Shown piece by piece: positions 16,890 through 23,774 of a DNA stretch of 62,823 nt. The stretch lies in IMG/VR virus record IMGVR_UViG_3300032284_001165, positions 1 through 62,823 of that record; one strand, given 5' to 3'. Both the position numbers and the translations under genes were made by a program. The stretch's first letter is position 1, and each line of letters opens with the position of its first letter. The notes below the pieces were generated by a model that was not told the origin of the DNA, did not search any database, and saw only the letters and a list, made by a program, of their open reading frames with translations. Source of the DNA: a virus.

Positions 16890-17234
16890 ATGGCAATCAC
16901 ATACAAAATTTTAGGTCAAACAATGGCTGCAGCTACAAATGCTGAAACCGTTCTATATACAGCTGGTCAATATGTCTCTGGAGCATCTGCAGTTGTCTCT
17001 ACTATTACTATCTGTAATCAGCTATCTACTGCAGCATCATATACAATTGCAGTACGTCCATCTACTACAGGCTCAACTCTTCCACAAAACCGCATTGCAT
17101 ACAATGCTCCTATTGCTGGAACAGATACAACGGCTCTAACTATTGGAGTAAGCTTAGCCCCTGGTGATAAGATTATCGTTTCAGGCTCTACTACTACTCT
17201 TTCATTCTCAGCTTTTGGAACTGAAATACTCTAA
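16890..17234 (+). CDS. Small beta-domain surface protein, uninterrupted form of the adhesin domain
   Basis: A 114-residue beta protein (TICNQLSTAASYTIAVRP, RIAYNAPIAGTDTTALTIGV, LAPGDKIIVSG). Its layout matches the two halves that flank the propellers in the adhesins ending at 12264 and 13481: first half ending in a T/D-I strand, second half with a tyrosine-containing strand and P-x-x-x-I turn. Start chosen at ATG after AAGGAG. Likely a virion decoration or fibre tip domain. Confidence 0.65.
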   Translation: MAITYKILGQTMAAATNAETVLYTAGQYVSGASAVVSTITICNQLSTAASYTIAVRPSTTGSTLPQNRIAYNAPIAGTDTTALTIGVSLAPGDKIIVSGSTTTLSFSAFGTEIL

Positions 17235-17236
17235 AG

Positions 17237-18145
17237 ATGACCCTTAAAAGAAGCCTACTCTCTAGTAGCCTAAATACTGGGGATCGTTTTCATTTGTTTA
17301 ACGCCACATCTCAGTACAACTATTTAGCGGGTACTGCTTCAGGCACAACAGCAAGTGGATTGCTTACAGTTACATTTGGAACACCATTTGCAACAATCCC
17401 GTCTATTAGTCTTAACCTTGCTCAAGTAACAAACATTGCAGCAGGTCTTAGTGCCATTAATGTAACTACTACGGGGTTTCAGATTCTTGCTTTCCAACTT
17501 GAAGGCGGAACAACTAATGGGTTACCTATAGCCAACACATCTATTACAGTTGACTGGATTGCAGTTAGCCCTATTGGTTCTGCAACAGGAATATCAGCTG
17601 GGTACACCTCAGCTATTACAACAGATGTAAATGGAAGCTACCGTGTTAACTTCCCAGTTGCATATACTAGTACTCCAATTGTAGTAACTACTTATAGAGA
17701 TAACACTTCTTTCTTAGCCCAAGATAACACAAACCATTTTGTATCAGCTGTAGATTTAAACGGATTTGTTGTTACCTTTAGTGCAGGAGAAAATGGCGAC
17801 TTATGGAGAAGCAGTGCTGCAGGTCAGCTCTCTTGGGTAGCTAATCCACCAGCAAGTGTTAATAGTGGATTTAGTAGTGGGTCTGTTACAACGGCTAACT
17901 CTACAGTTTCTCCATCTTATACCGCCCCTGCTGGATTTGGAACAACCTATACTGGAACACCTATCGTGTGCGCAGGCTGGGGTTCTCTACCAGAACCTGT
18001 TGGAACAAACGAACCTGGTGCTGAAATTTACATTACATCTAAAACTACCACAGGATTTACTGCCCAAATTGAAACTTACGAAGGAAGTCTACCAACCTTT
18101 ACACGTACATATAATTGGATAGCTGCAGTTCCTAAGAGTTCTTAA
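17237..18145 (+). CDS. Virion protein with three H-type-lectin-like modules
   Basis: A 302-residue protein with three similar beta modules of about 85-95 residues. Each has a P-x-(I/V) strand (FATIPSISLNLAQ; YTSTPIVVTTYRDN; YTGTPIVCAGWGS), a T-x-G-F strand and a closing W-x-A (VDWIAV, LSWVAN, YNWIAAV). This is the pattern of H-type lectin domains that bind N-acetylgalactosamine-like sugars. Only three bases separate it from the previous gene, so both are likely made together. Sugar binding is inferred from pattern. Confidence 0.6.
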   Translation: MTLKRSLLSSSLNTGDRFHLFNATSQYNYLAGTASGTTASGLLTVTFGTPFATIPSISLNLAQVTNIAAGLSAINVTTTGFQILAFQLEGGTTNGLPIANTSITVDWIAVSPIGSATGISAGYTSAITTDVNGSYRVNFPVAYTSTPIVVTTYRDNTSFLAQDNTNHFVSAVDLNGFVVTFSAGENGDLWRSSAAGQLSWVANPPASVNSGFSSGSVTTANSTVSPSYTAPAGFGTTYTGTPIVCAGWGSLPEPVGTNEPGAEIYITSKTTTGFTAQIETYEGSLPTFTRTYNWIAAVPKSS

Positions 18146-18155
18146 GGAGTAATCA

Positions 18156-18740
18156 ATGCGTGGTGAGATTCGTGAAGGTCGCTTTAACATCCCGTATGAA
18201 CGAGATTCGTTTATTAATGGGACTACTGCAGAGTTGGTTAACACCGTAGGTACTACGGTTGAGTGGTGGATCTTTGATGAAGTCAATACTGTTGTAGATC
18301 CTATATATGACGTAGGCTCATCTAACTCTGTTACTGGTGGACGTCGTTGGAAAACCCCACTTATTGTCCCTGTAATCAGTGCGAGCCTTACCCAAGGAAC
18401 TACGGCACAGAATGACCGAGGTTTCTACAACACTGATATTTTGCATATTACTATTAACGTAGATCTTATTGAAGAGCGTGTAAGTCTTAGGGGTTCTAAC
18501 TACTCTACAATCCCTCAACTTAAAAATATTGAAGTTAACCCTGATGATTACCTACGCGATCGTATAGTTTTTAGGGATGAAGTCTTTACTCCTACCCGGG
18601 TATTTCCACGAGGTAATATTAAGAACAAGTACACTGTTCTAGTTATTGAGTGCAATCAGGTTAACCCTGAAGAGCTTGTTAATGACAAGCAGTTTGTACA
18701 CTATGCTGACTATAACCCATTCGACCCAACCACACTATAG
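18156..18740 (+). CDS. Putative neck / head-tail connection protein
   Basis: A 194-residue protein with an N-terminal domain (NIPYERDSFINGTTAELVNT, VEWWIFD) and a beta-rich C-terminal half (HITINVDLIEERVSL, NKYTVLVIECNQVNPEEL). It starts at ATG after TAAGGAG. Position between head genes and tail terminator/sheath argues for a connector or neck protein; the family is not recognised with certainty. Confidence 0.6.
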   Translation: MRGEIREGRFNIPYERDSFINGTTAELVNTVGTTVEWWIFDEVNTVVDPIYDVGSSNSVTGGRRWKTPLIVPVISASLTQGTTAQNDRGFYNTDILHITINVDLIEERVSLRGSNYSTIPQLKNIEVNPDDYLRDRIVFRDEVFTPTRVFPRGNIKNKYTVLVIECNQVNPEELVNDKQFVHYADYNPFDPTTL

Positions 18741-18749
18741 GGTACAATT

Positions 18750-18884
18750 ATGCCGATGAAATCTAAAGCACAGCGTAGAGCCTTATGGGCAAAGAACCCA
18801 AAGGTGGCAGAAGAGTTTGAAAAGAAAACGCCTAAAGGCAAAAAACTACCAGAGAGGGTGACAAAGAAAAATGCCAAAAAGTAA
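18750..18884 (+). CDS. 44-residue basic protein
   Basis: A small Lys/Arg-rich protein beginning MPMKSKAQRRALWAKNPKVA, a type of opening seen in many small phage and prophage proteins of unknown role. The end overlaps the next gene by 14 bases in another frame. Could bind DNA or RNA; no direct evidence. Confidence 0.6.
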   Translation: MPMKSKAQRRALWAKNPKVAEEFEKKTPKGKKLPERVTKKNAKK

Positions 18885-19101
18885 AGTACGGCCTAAAGCT
18901 GCAGAAAAGAAAAAGGCATCAGCTAAATTTAAAGCCGATGGCAAAACTCATATTGTAGACAAGCACGGTAAAGAAGTAAAAGTACACCACCCAGGTGGAG
19001 GTAAAACCTACAATCTAACCAAGCTTGCCGGAGCCGTCACCGTTGGTGCCGGTGTAACAGCAACTAAAAAATACCATAGCAAAAAGGGAAGTGGAGAATA
19101 A
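18871..19101 (+). CDS. Lysine-rich small protein
   Basis: A 76-residue, strongly basic protein (KVRPKAAEKKKASAKFKAD, KEVKVHHPGGGKTYNLTKL) ending in a short Gly/Val/Ala stretch and KKYHSKKGSGE. Overlaps the previous gene by 14 bases. Likely a nucleic-acid-binding or packaged basic protein, by composition only. Confidence 0.6.
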   Translation: MPKSKVRPKAAEKKKASAKFKADGKTHIVDKHGKEVKVHHPGGGKTYNLTKLAGAVTVGAGVTATKKYHSKKGSGE

Positions 19102-19102
19102 C

Positions 19103-19198
19103 ATGTGCAAATCATGTGGATGTGGCTGCTCAAAGCCTAACTGCAAGGGCGCCTGCAAGAAAAAGGCTGGCAAGCCTACTACTAAAAAAGGCAAGTAA
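19103..19198 (+). CDS. 31-residue cysteine-rich mini-protein
   Basis: Starts MCKSCGCGCSKPNCKGACKK and ends in a Lys/Thr tail. Six cysteines (residues 2, 5, 7, 9, 14, 18) lie within 17 residues, as in metallothioneins, so metal binding is likely. It begins one base after the previous stop and its stop abuts the next ATG, arguing that it is really translated. Confidence 0.6.
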   Translation: MCKSCGCGCSKPNCKGACKKKAGKPTTKKGK

Positions 19199-19372
19199 AT
19201 GAAGAAAAAGATGTCCGATAAGGAACAAGATAAGAAGCTTGAAAAAGGCATGACCCCAGCTCAGAAAAAGAAGTTTGAAGCTGCGGATAAGAAGATGGAT
19301 AAGAAGAAACCGTCTCGTGCCGAAGACAAGAAAATGGATAAAGCCTTAGCTAAGAAGGTTAAAAAGAAGTAA
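19199..19372 (+). CDS. Lysine-rich helical mini-protein
   Basis: A 57-residue protein with 26 lysines and an acidic counter-pattern (MSDKEQDKKLEKGMTPAQ, KKMDKKKPSRAEDKKMDKAL). Predicted to be one or two charged helices. Follows the Cys-rich gene directly and ends at a hairpin terminator. Confidence 0.6.
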   Translation: MKKKMSDKEQDKKLEKGMTPAQKKKFEAADKKMDKKKPSRAEDKKMDKALAKKVKKK

Positions 19373-19378
19373 CGATTT

Positions 19379-19404
19379 AGGCCCCGTAAGGGGCCTATTT
19401 CATT
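19379..19404 (+). terminator. Probable terminator hairpin
   Basis: AGGCCCC (19379-19385) and GGGGCCT (19390-19396) pair around a GTAA tetraloop, followed by ATTTCATTT. A strong stem but an imperfect T-tract; it closes the string of basic mini-genes. Confidence 0.65.
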
Positions 19405-19437
19405 TATGCTTGGTCTTATAAACCTGTGGAGGATCGT

Positions 19438-19602
19438 ATGATTAACCTAGCTCAACGTCTAGCCCGTGCTGAATCAGATGCTGATAAGAACGCATTTGTT
19501 AATGGCTTAGTTGGCCAAGACAAGAAAGCCGGCGAAATGAAAGTCGCAGCCGGATTTGTTGCGGGTTACCTACTCCCAAAGATCATTAAAAAGCATGGAT
19601 AA
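19438..19602 (+). CDS. 54-residue small protein, unknown
   Basis: Reads MINLAQRLARAESDADKN at the start and ends in a hydrophobic stretch (KVAAGFVAGYLLPKIIKKHG) that could be a membrane-associated helix. GGAGG stands nine bases before the ATG. Overlaps the next gene by eight bases. Confidence 0.6.
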   Translation: MINLAQRLARAESDADKNAFVNGLVGQDKKAGEMKVAAGFVAGYLLPKIIKKHG

Positions 19603-19879
19603 GATCATACAGGCATATTTAAATTTAGCTAAAACAGCCGTAGCCATGGATGCACCCGCTTATACTGACCATCTTCGTAAAACTGCTACAGGGGTTTTTG
19701 GATGGGAAAAAAGCACAGCCAGCATGCTTACAGTAAAACCGGTGGGGTTTGAATACCACCTAGCCCCGCCTGCTGACAATAGAGACCTAGTCAACACCGC
19801 GGAGTATGGCAAACAGTCAGTGCCTCCGTCTCCAGCTATGCGTACCTTTGCAGACAATGTAAGAAACGGTAGGATCTAA
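19595..19879 (+). CDS. Putative head-tail completion protein
   Basis: A 94-residue protein starting MDKIIQAYLNLAKTAVAMD, ending PAMRTFADNVRNGRI. The ATG at 19595 is chosen over an in-frame TTG at 19556, which would lie deep in the previous gene. It overlaps the tail terminator-like gene by one base, so a minor neck role is likely by position. Confidence 0.55.
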   Translation: MDKIIQAYLNLAKTAVAMDAPAYTDHLRKTATGVFGWEKSTASMLTVKPVGFEYHLAPPADNRDLVNTAEYGKQSVPPSPAMRTFADNVRNGRI

Positions 19880-20478
19880 TGCCATATCTTATTAATGAAG
19901 ATGAAGCTCTTAAAACCCTACTTACCGGAATAACAGTATCAGACTCTGAAAAAGATCAACGTACTGTAGGGGTGTTCTTTGGACAGCCTGACGTACAGAT
20001 CCGTCAGCAGGCCTACCCATATATCGTCATAGACCTTGTAGGGGTCTCAGAAGACTTTACCCGTGCCCACAGAGGTATTGCAACACTCCCATATACCCCA
20101 GACTTTGTAGTCTCTAACGTAGATGTCGTTACTAGTTACCCCATCCCAGTTACCCTGTCCTACCAGATAACTACATATGCTAGACAGCCTAGGCATGATA
20201 GACAGCTAATTAATGCTATCCTTAGTCCTACTAAGATACCTTTTAGATTTGGAACCTTGAGTATTCCTGAGGATGGCACCGTCCGCAGGTTAGATATGAT
20301 TGGTTTCGTAAAAAGAGATGTTACTGAACAAGATAAAAGATTGTTTAGTAATGCTTTCAATGTACAAGTTAGCGCTGAGTTCTTGGCAGACGAACTTGCA
20401 CAGATCTACAAGGTGCTGTACCCGCCAACTATTACGACAAACAGTTCTACAGACCCATACACAATATTATCTGTATAA
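19879..20478 (+). CDS. Putative tail terminator / neck protein
   Basis: A 199-residue alpha/beta protein with QAYPYIVIDLVGVSEDF and PIPVTLSYQITTYARQPRHD, the layout of proteins that cap the tail tube and receive the head (gpU/gp15-like). It lies directly before the sheath gene, where contractile phages usually encode the terminator. Confidence 0.55.
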   Translation: MPYLINEDEALKTLLTGITVSDSEKDQRTVGVFFGQPDVQIRQQAYPYIVIDLVGVSEDFTRAHRGIATLPYTPDFVVSNVDVVTSYPIPVTLSYQITTYARQPRHDRQLINAILSPTKIPFRFGTLSIPEDGTVRRLDMIGFVKRDVTEQDKRLFSNAFNVQVSAEFLADELAQIYKVLYPPTITTNSSTDPYTILSV

Positions 20479-20532
20479 TATCTGGACCCCAAAGAAAACA
20501 TACTTAACCCTAACCCTAAGGAGTAAAACCGG

Positions 20533-22107
20533 ATGACTACCTACAATACTGGTCGGCCCGGCGTCTTTATTCAAGAAGTAGCCCTTCCACAGGTTGTGAC
20601 CCTACCTGACACAGGCACCGCAGTTGGTGCTCTTGTTGGAGTATTAGGACAAGGCCCAACCGATGTACCGGTTCTACTTCAAAGCTGGACAGACTTTGTA
20701 AATACGTTTGGTCCTCTTAATGACGTCTATCCAACCACATGGGCTGCCTTTAACTTTTTTGCTAATGGCGGACGTTCCCTTTATATTAAGCGCATTCCTG
20801 GAACTGCATCAGCTGCATCTATTACATTAGATGACGCATCAGTTTCTGCAACGCCAACACTTACAGTTTCAGCAAAAAACCCAGGAACATGGGGTAACTA
20901 CCTTTCTGTTTCTGTAGATGCAGGTTCTGCAGCAGGTCGTTTTAACCTTGTTGTTTACAAGACAACTATAGTATCAGGACGCTCAAGTACGGCTGTTGCT
21001 GAGACATGGCGCGATCTTACACTAAGCGCAATTGATCCTCACTATGCACCAATTGTTATTAATACTGGTTCTAAGTTAATTAGTCTTGTTGACCTTGGTT
21101 CTACATCTACTGCCCCAACCAATATCCCAGTAGCTTCGTCTGCTGCATATCTAAGTGGTGGAACAGATGCGGGATCAGCACCAGTTCGATCTGACTTTGC
21201 AGATGCTTTACTAACATTTGATGCTATCGATAATCCTATTATCTTTAACTTACCTGATGCCGGTTATATCTATAACCCAGTTACAGGTATCTCAGATCAA
21301 CGCACACTTTCTATCAACATCCAAGCTGATGCAGTGGCTTATGCGGATGCTCGTAATGATGCCTTTGTTATCATCGACACACCAAGTAGCCTAACAGTTC
21401 CAAATGCACAGCAATATGTATCTGATGTGGCTGCTGCTTTTGCCGCTAGCTCAACAGGAAACGTTGCTGCGGCTTATTATCCATGGCTTGAAATTCCAAA
21501 TACCTTGAGCGCAGCTCCAGGTGCTCTTCGTCACCAGGCTCCTGGTGCAGCTATGATCGGACAGTATCTTGCAACAGATGCTTCACGAGGTGTCTTTAAG
21601 ACTCCTGCTGGTTACGGCAACCGTGTAGCAATTGCAGTTGCTACTGAAACCCAACTTACAAATGCCCAACTTGATTCACTCAACGTAGGCACATACCCAA
21701 TCAATGCGATCCGTCAGATTCCTGGTGTAGGCATAGTTGTTATGGGTGGCCGTACATTGGATGCAGATCCACGTAACCGCTATATCAACATTCGTCGTTC
21801 CCTTAACTACATTGAGAAAGAACTTAAGCGTCTTTCTGCATTTGCTGTCTTTGAGAATAACGATTCAATTCTTTGGGGTAAGCTACGCGCCACACTAGGC
21901 AATTTCTTGTCAAGTTACTGGCAGCAAGGCGGACTCCGCGGTACAAGTCAATCCCAGGCATTCTACGTGACCTGTGATGCATCTAACAACTCCTTTACTG
22001 ATATGCAAAACGGCACTGTTAATATCTCAATAGGTGTTGCTTTAGAGTATCCAGCAGAGTATGTTGTTATTCAATTGGGACAAATCACAGCTAGCGCTAC
22101 GGCCTAA
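20533..22107 (+). CDS. Tail sheath protein
   Basis: A 524-residue contractile sheath protein. The N-terminus (TTYNTGRPGVFIQEV) and FVNTFGPLNDVYPTTWAAFN match the classical sheath family; the C-terminal domain (INIRRSLNYIEKELKRLSAF, GTVNISIGVALEYPAEYVVI) is the strand-swapping part that meshes subunits. It polymerises around the tail tube and contracts to drive it through the envelope. AAGGAG precedes the ATG; the gene is followed 13 bases later by the tube gene. Confidence 0.93.
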   Translation: MTTYNTGRPGVFIQEVALPQVVTLPDTGTAVGALVGVLGQGPTDVPVLLQSWTDFVNTFGPLNDVYPTTWAAFNFFANGGRSLYIKRIPGTASAASITLDDASVSATPTLTVSAKNPGTWGNYLSVSVDAGSAAGRFNLVVYKTTIVSGRSSTAVAETWRDLTLSAIDPHYAPIVINTGSKLISLVDLGSTSTAPTNIPVASSAAYLSGGTDAGSAPVRSDFADALLTFDAIDNPIIFNLPDAGYIYNPVTGISDQRTLSINIQADAVAYADARNDAFVIIDTPSSLTVPNAQQYVSDVAAAFAASSTGNVAAAYYPWLEIPNTLSAAPGALRHQAPGAAMIGQYLATDASRGVFKTPAGYGNRVAIAVATETQLTNAQLDSLNVGTYPINAIRQIPGVGIVVMGGRTLDADPRNRYINIRRSLNYIEKELKRLSAFAVFENNDSILWGKLRATLGNFLSSYWQQGGLRGTSQSQAFYVTCDASNNSFTDMQNGTVNISIGVALEYPAEYVVIQLGQITASATA

Positions 22108-22120
22108 GGAGACAATATAA

Positions 22121-22756
22121 ATGGCTAATACAAATACACTAAGTAATTTACTTACTGATCCAGTTCGTAATTTTAAGTTCCTAGTAAAGTTCTTGCCAAA
22201 AGACGCAAACGATGGAAAGACACAGTGGGATGAATACTCAACTACTTTCGGTTTTATTTCCGTAAGTGGACTAAGCATCTCAACAGAGTCAATTGCATAC
22301 CGCGAAGGCGGATACAATACCAACGTACACCAGATCCCAGGTCAGACAGCTTTCCAACCAATCTCCCTTTCTAAGGGCGTTATGCTGGGACAGCAAGCTA
22401 ACAAGGATTGGATGAAGCGTTTGTTCTCTGTTCTTACAGACACTACGCCTTTTGGTTCAACAAGCAACTTCCGTTGTGATCTTGAGATTCAGGTGCTAAC
22501 CCATCCAAATCCTAAGTTAACAATTGGAAATGATTCAGCTGTGCCTGTTGCCCCACAAGACGCCCACACCTCTCTTCGTTTCTATGTGTATAACGCTTGG
22601 ATTACAAGCCTTACATATAGCAACTTAGACGCAGGAAGCAATTCAATCATGGTAGAAGACATCACTCTTGTCCATGAAGGCTTTGATGTAAAGTACGGAA
22701 AAAACCTAGATTCTGGAAACTCAGCAGGTTCGTTTGCTACTGGCGGCACATACTAA
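22121..22756 (+). CDS. Tail tube protein
   Basis: A 211-residue protein of the gp19-like tube family: N-terminal DPVRNFKFLVKFLPKD, central YREGGYNTNVHQIPGQT and PISLSKGVM, and C-terminal WITSLTYSNLDAGSNSIMVED. It forms the inner hexameric tube through which DNA passes. Directly downstream of sheath, as in most myoviruses; GGAGA precedes its ATG. Confidence 0.9.
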   Translation: MANTNTLSNLLTDPVRNFKFLVKFLPKDANDGKTQWDEYSTTFGFISVSGLSISTESIAYREGGYNTNVHQIPGQTAFQPISLSKGVMLGQQANKDWMKRLFSVLTDTTPFGSTSNFRCDLEIQVLTHPNPKLTIGNDSAVPVAPQDAHTSLRFYVYNAWITSLTYSNLDAGSNSIMVEDITLVHEGFDVKYGKNLDSGNSAGSFATGGTY

Positions 22757-22802
22757 AAGTAATACACGGTTTAAATCTATCAACTAACAAAAGGTAAATA
22801 AA

Positions 22803-23627
22803 ATGACTACAAATGAGACTACAATCAGTGCCGAGAGTAATCCGGCTCTCGCTAACAAGCTAGTTGAAGAAGCATTATCTGGTGCTCAGGAGGAAACGGT
22901 TCAGCCTATTAAAGCTGAAGTACCGTTGCCTCCTGAGACACAGGTATCCCTTCCAGGCGGTATCTCTGATCCACTATTAGGATTAATTGATTCTGCTGAA
23001 ATTAGAGAACTAAATGGCGCAGATGAAGAAGCCGTTTCTAAGATTACAGACACAGGTAAAGCACTTATGCTTATCCTTGATCGTGCTGTTGTATCGCTAG
23101 GTGGAGAGAAACCATCTAAAGAGCTTATGGATAATATGCTAGCGGGGGACCGCGAAATGCTTTTATTAGCTATTAGAAAAGCCACTTTTGGTAGCGATAT
23201 TGAACTAGGACCTGGAGCCTGCCCATTTTGCGGTACAGAACAGGTTTATGAAATAGACTTAAACAAGGACGTAAAGATTCGTACCTTAAGCCAAGAAGAC
23301 CGTATTTTTACAGTTGCCTGCAAGGTAGGGGCAGTAAAGCTGCGTCTTCCTAGCGGCCACACCCAAAAATCTATCGTAAACTCCACAGATAAAACTTCTG
23401 CGGAAATCGATTCTATTATCCTTAATGGGTGTATCATATCTATCAATGATCAGAGTATCTTTGGCATGGACGAAGTCCGTAAGCTAAGTGTCTCAGATCG
23501 TAGAACCTTACTATCAGAAATAGCATCCCGCAACCCAGGTCCACAACTTAGTTCAATAGAGAAGACATGTCAGTCTTGTAACGAGGAGGTTCCGCTACCA
23601 CTAACGTTAGCGGATTTGTTTCGTTGA
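22803..23627 (+). CDS. Tail assembly chaperone (gp26-like), zero-frame product
   Basis: A 274-residue protein with the layout of gp26-like baseplate/tail chaperones: IRELNGADEEAVSKI near residue 75, GDREMLLLAIRKATFG near 120, then a CPFCG finger (residues about 140-143), RLPSG and a second CQSCN finger close to the end (LTLADLFR). The two cysteine pairs probably hold one zinc. The gene lies between tube and tape measure, where chaperones with translational frameshifts are found. An open +1 frame without any start codon continues past its stop. Confidence 0.7.
   Translation: MTTNETTISAESNPALANKLVEEALSGAQEETVQPIKAEVPLPPETQVSLPGGISDPLLGLIDSAEIRELNGADEEAVSKITDTGKALMLILDRAVVSLGGEKPSKELMDNMLAGDREMLLLAIRKATFGSDIELGPGACPFCGTEQVYEIDLNKDVKIRTLSQEDRIFTVACKVGAVKLRLPSGHTQKSIVNSTDKTSAEIDSIILNGCIISINDQSIFGMDEVRKLSVSDRRTLLSEIASRNPGPQLSSIEKTCQSCNEEVPLPLTLADLFR
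23619..23622 (+). promoter_or_regulatory. Candidate +1 frameshift site UUU C
   Basis: In TTG TTT CGT TGA (23616-23627) the Phe tRNA on UUU can re-pair with UUC by moving one base forward, changing the next codons to GTT GAT. The shift must occur between 23611 and 23625, because the +1 frame has a TAG at 23608-23610 and the zero frame stops at 23625-23627. A -2 shift would give the same frame. Confidence 0.5.
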
Positions 23628-23769
23628 TACTGATTATGAAACTTTAATAGATACTTATGAGGCATTAACTAGGTTTTATCCTGGTTGGTCCTTACAAGAT
23701 ATACGTTCTCTATCTCCAAGAGAGCGTTTAATCTGGTTAACTAAAGCATTAAACAGACCTAGGCGGTGA
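23623..23769 (+). CDS. Frameshift extension of tail assembly chaperone
   Basis: Forty-eight codons in the +1 frame read VDTDYETLIDTYEALTRFYP and continue to RLIWLTKALNRPRR before TGA at 23767. No ATG, GTG or TTG exists in this frame after 23610. The pattern Y-x-A-L ... W-x-x-x-x-I-R-x-L-x-x-x-E-R-x-x-W resembles the short helical proteins (DUF6760 type) that follow gp26-like genes in contractile injection systems. Probably expressed only as a fusion. Confidence 0.6.
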   Translation, partial: VDTDYETLIDTYEALTRFYPGWSLQDIRSLSPRERLIWLTKALNRPRR

Positions 23770-23774
23770 CGTAA

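Noticed and set aside
20474-20479. TATAAT at the stop of the tail terminator gene as sheath promoter
   Set aside because: No -35-like sequence at proper distance was found; possible but unsupported.
20504-20521. Telomere-like TTAACCCTAACCCTAAGG before the sheath gene
   Set aside because: Only two CCCTAA units next to a ribosome site; most likely chance or leader sequence.
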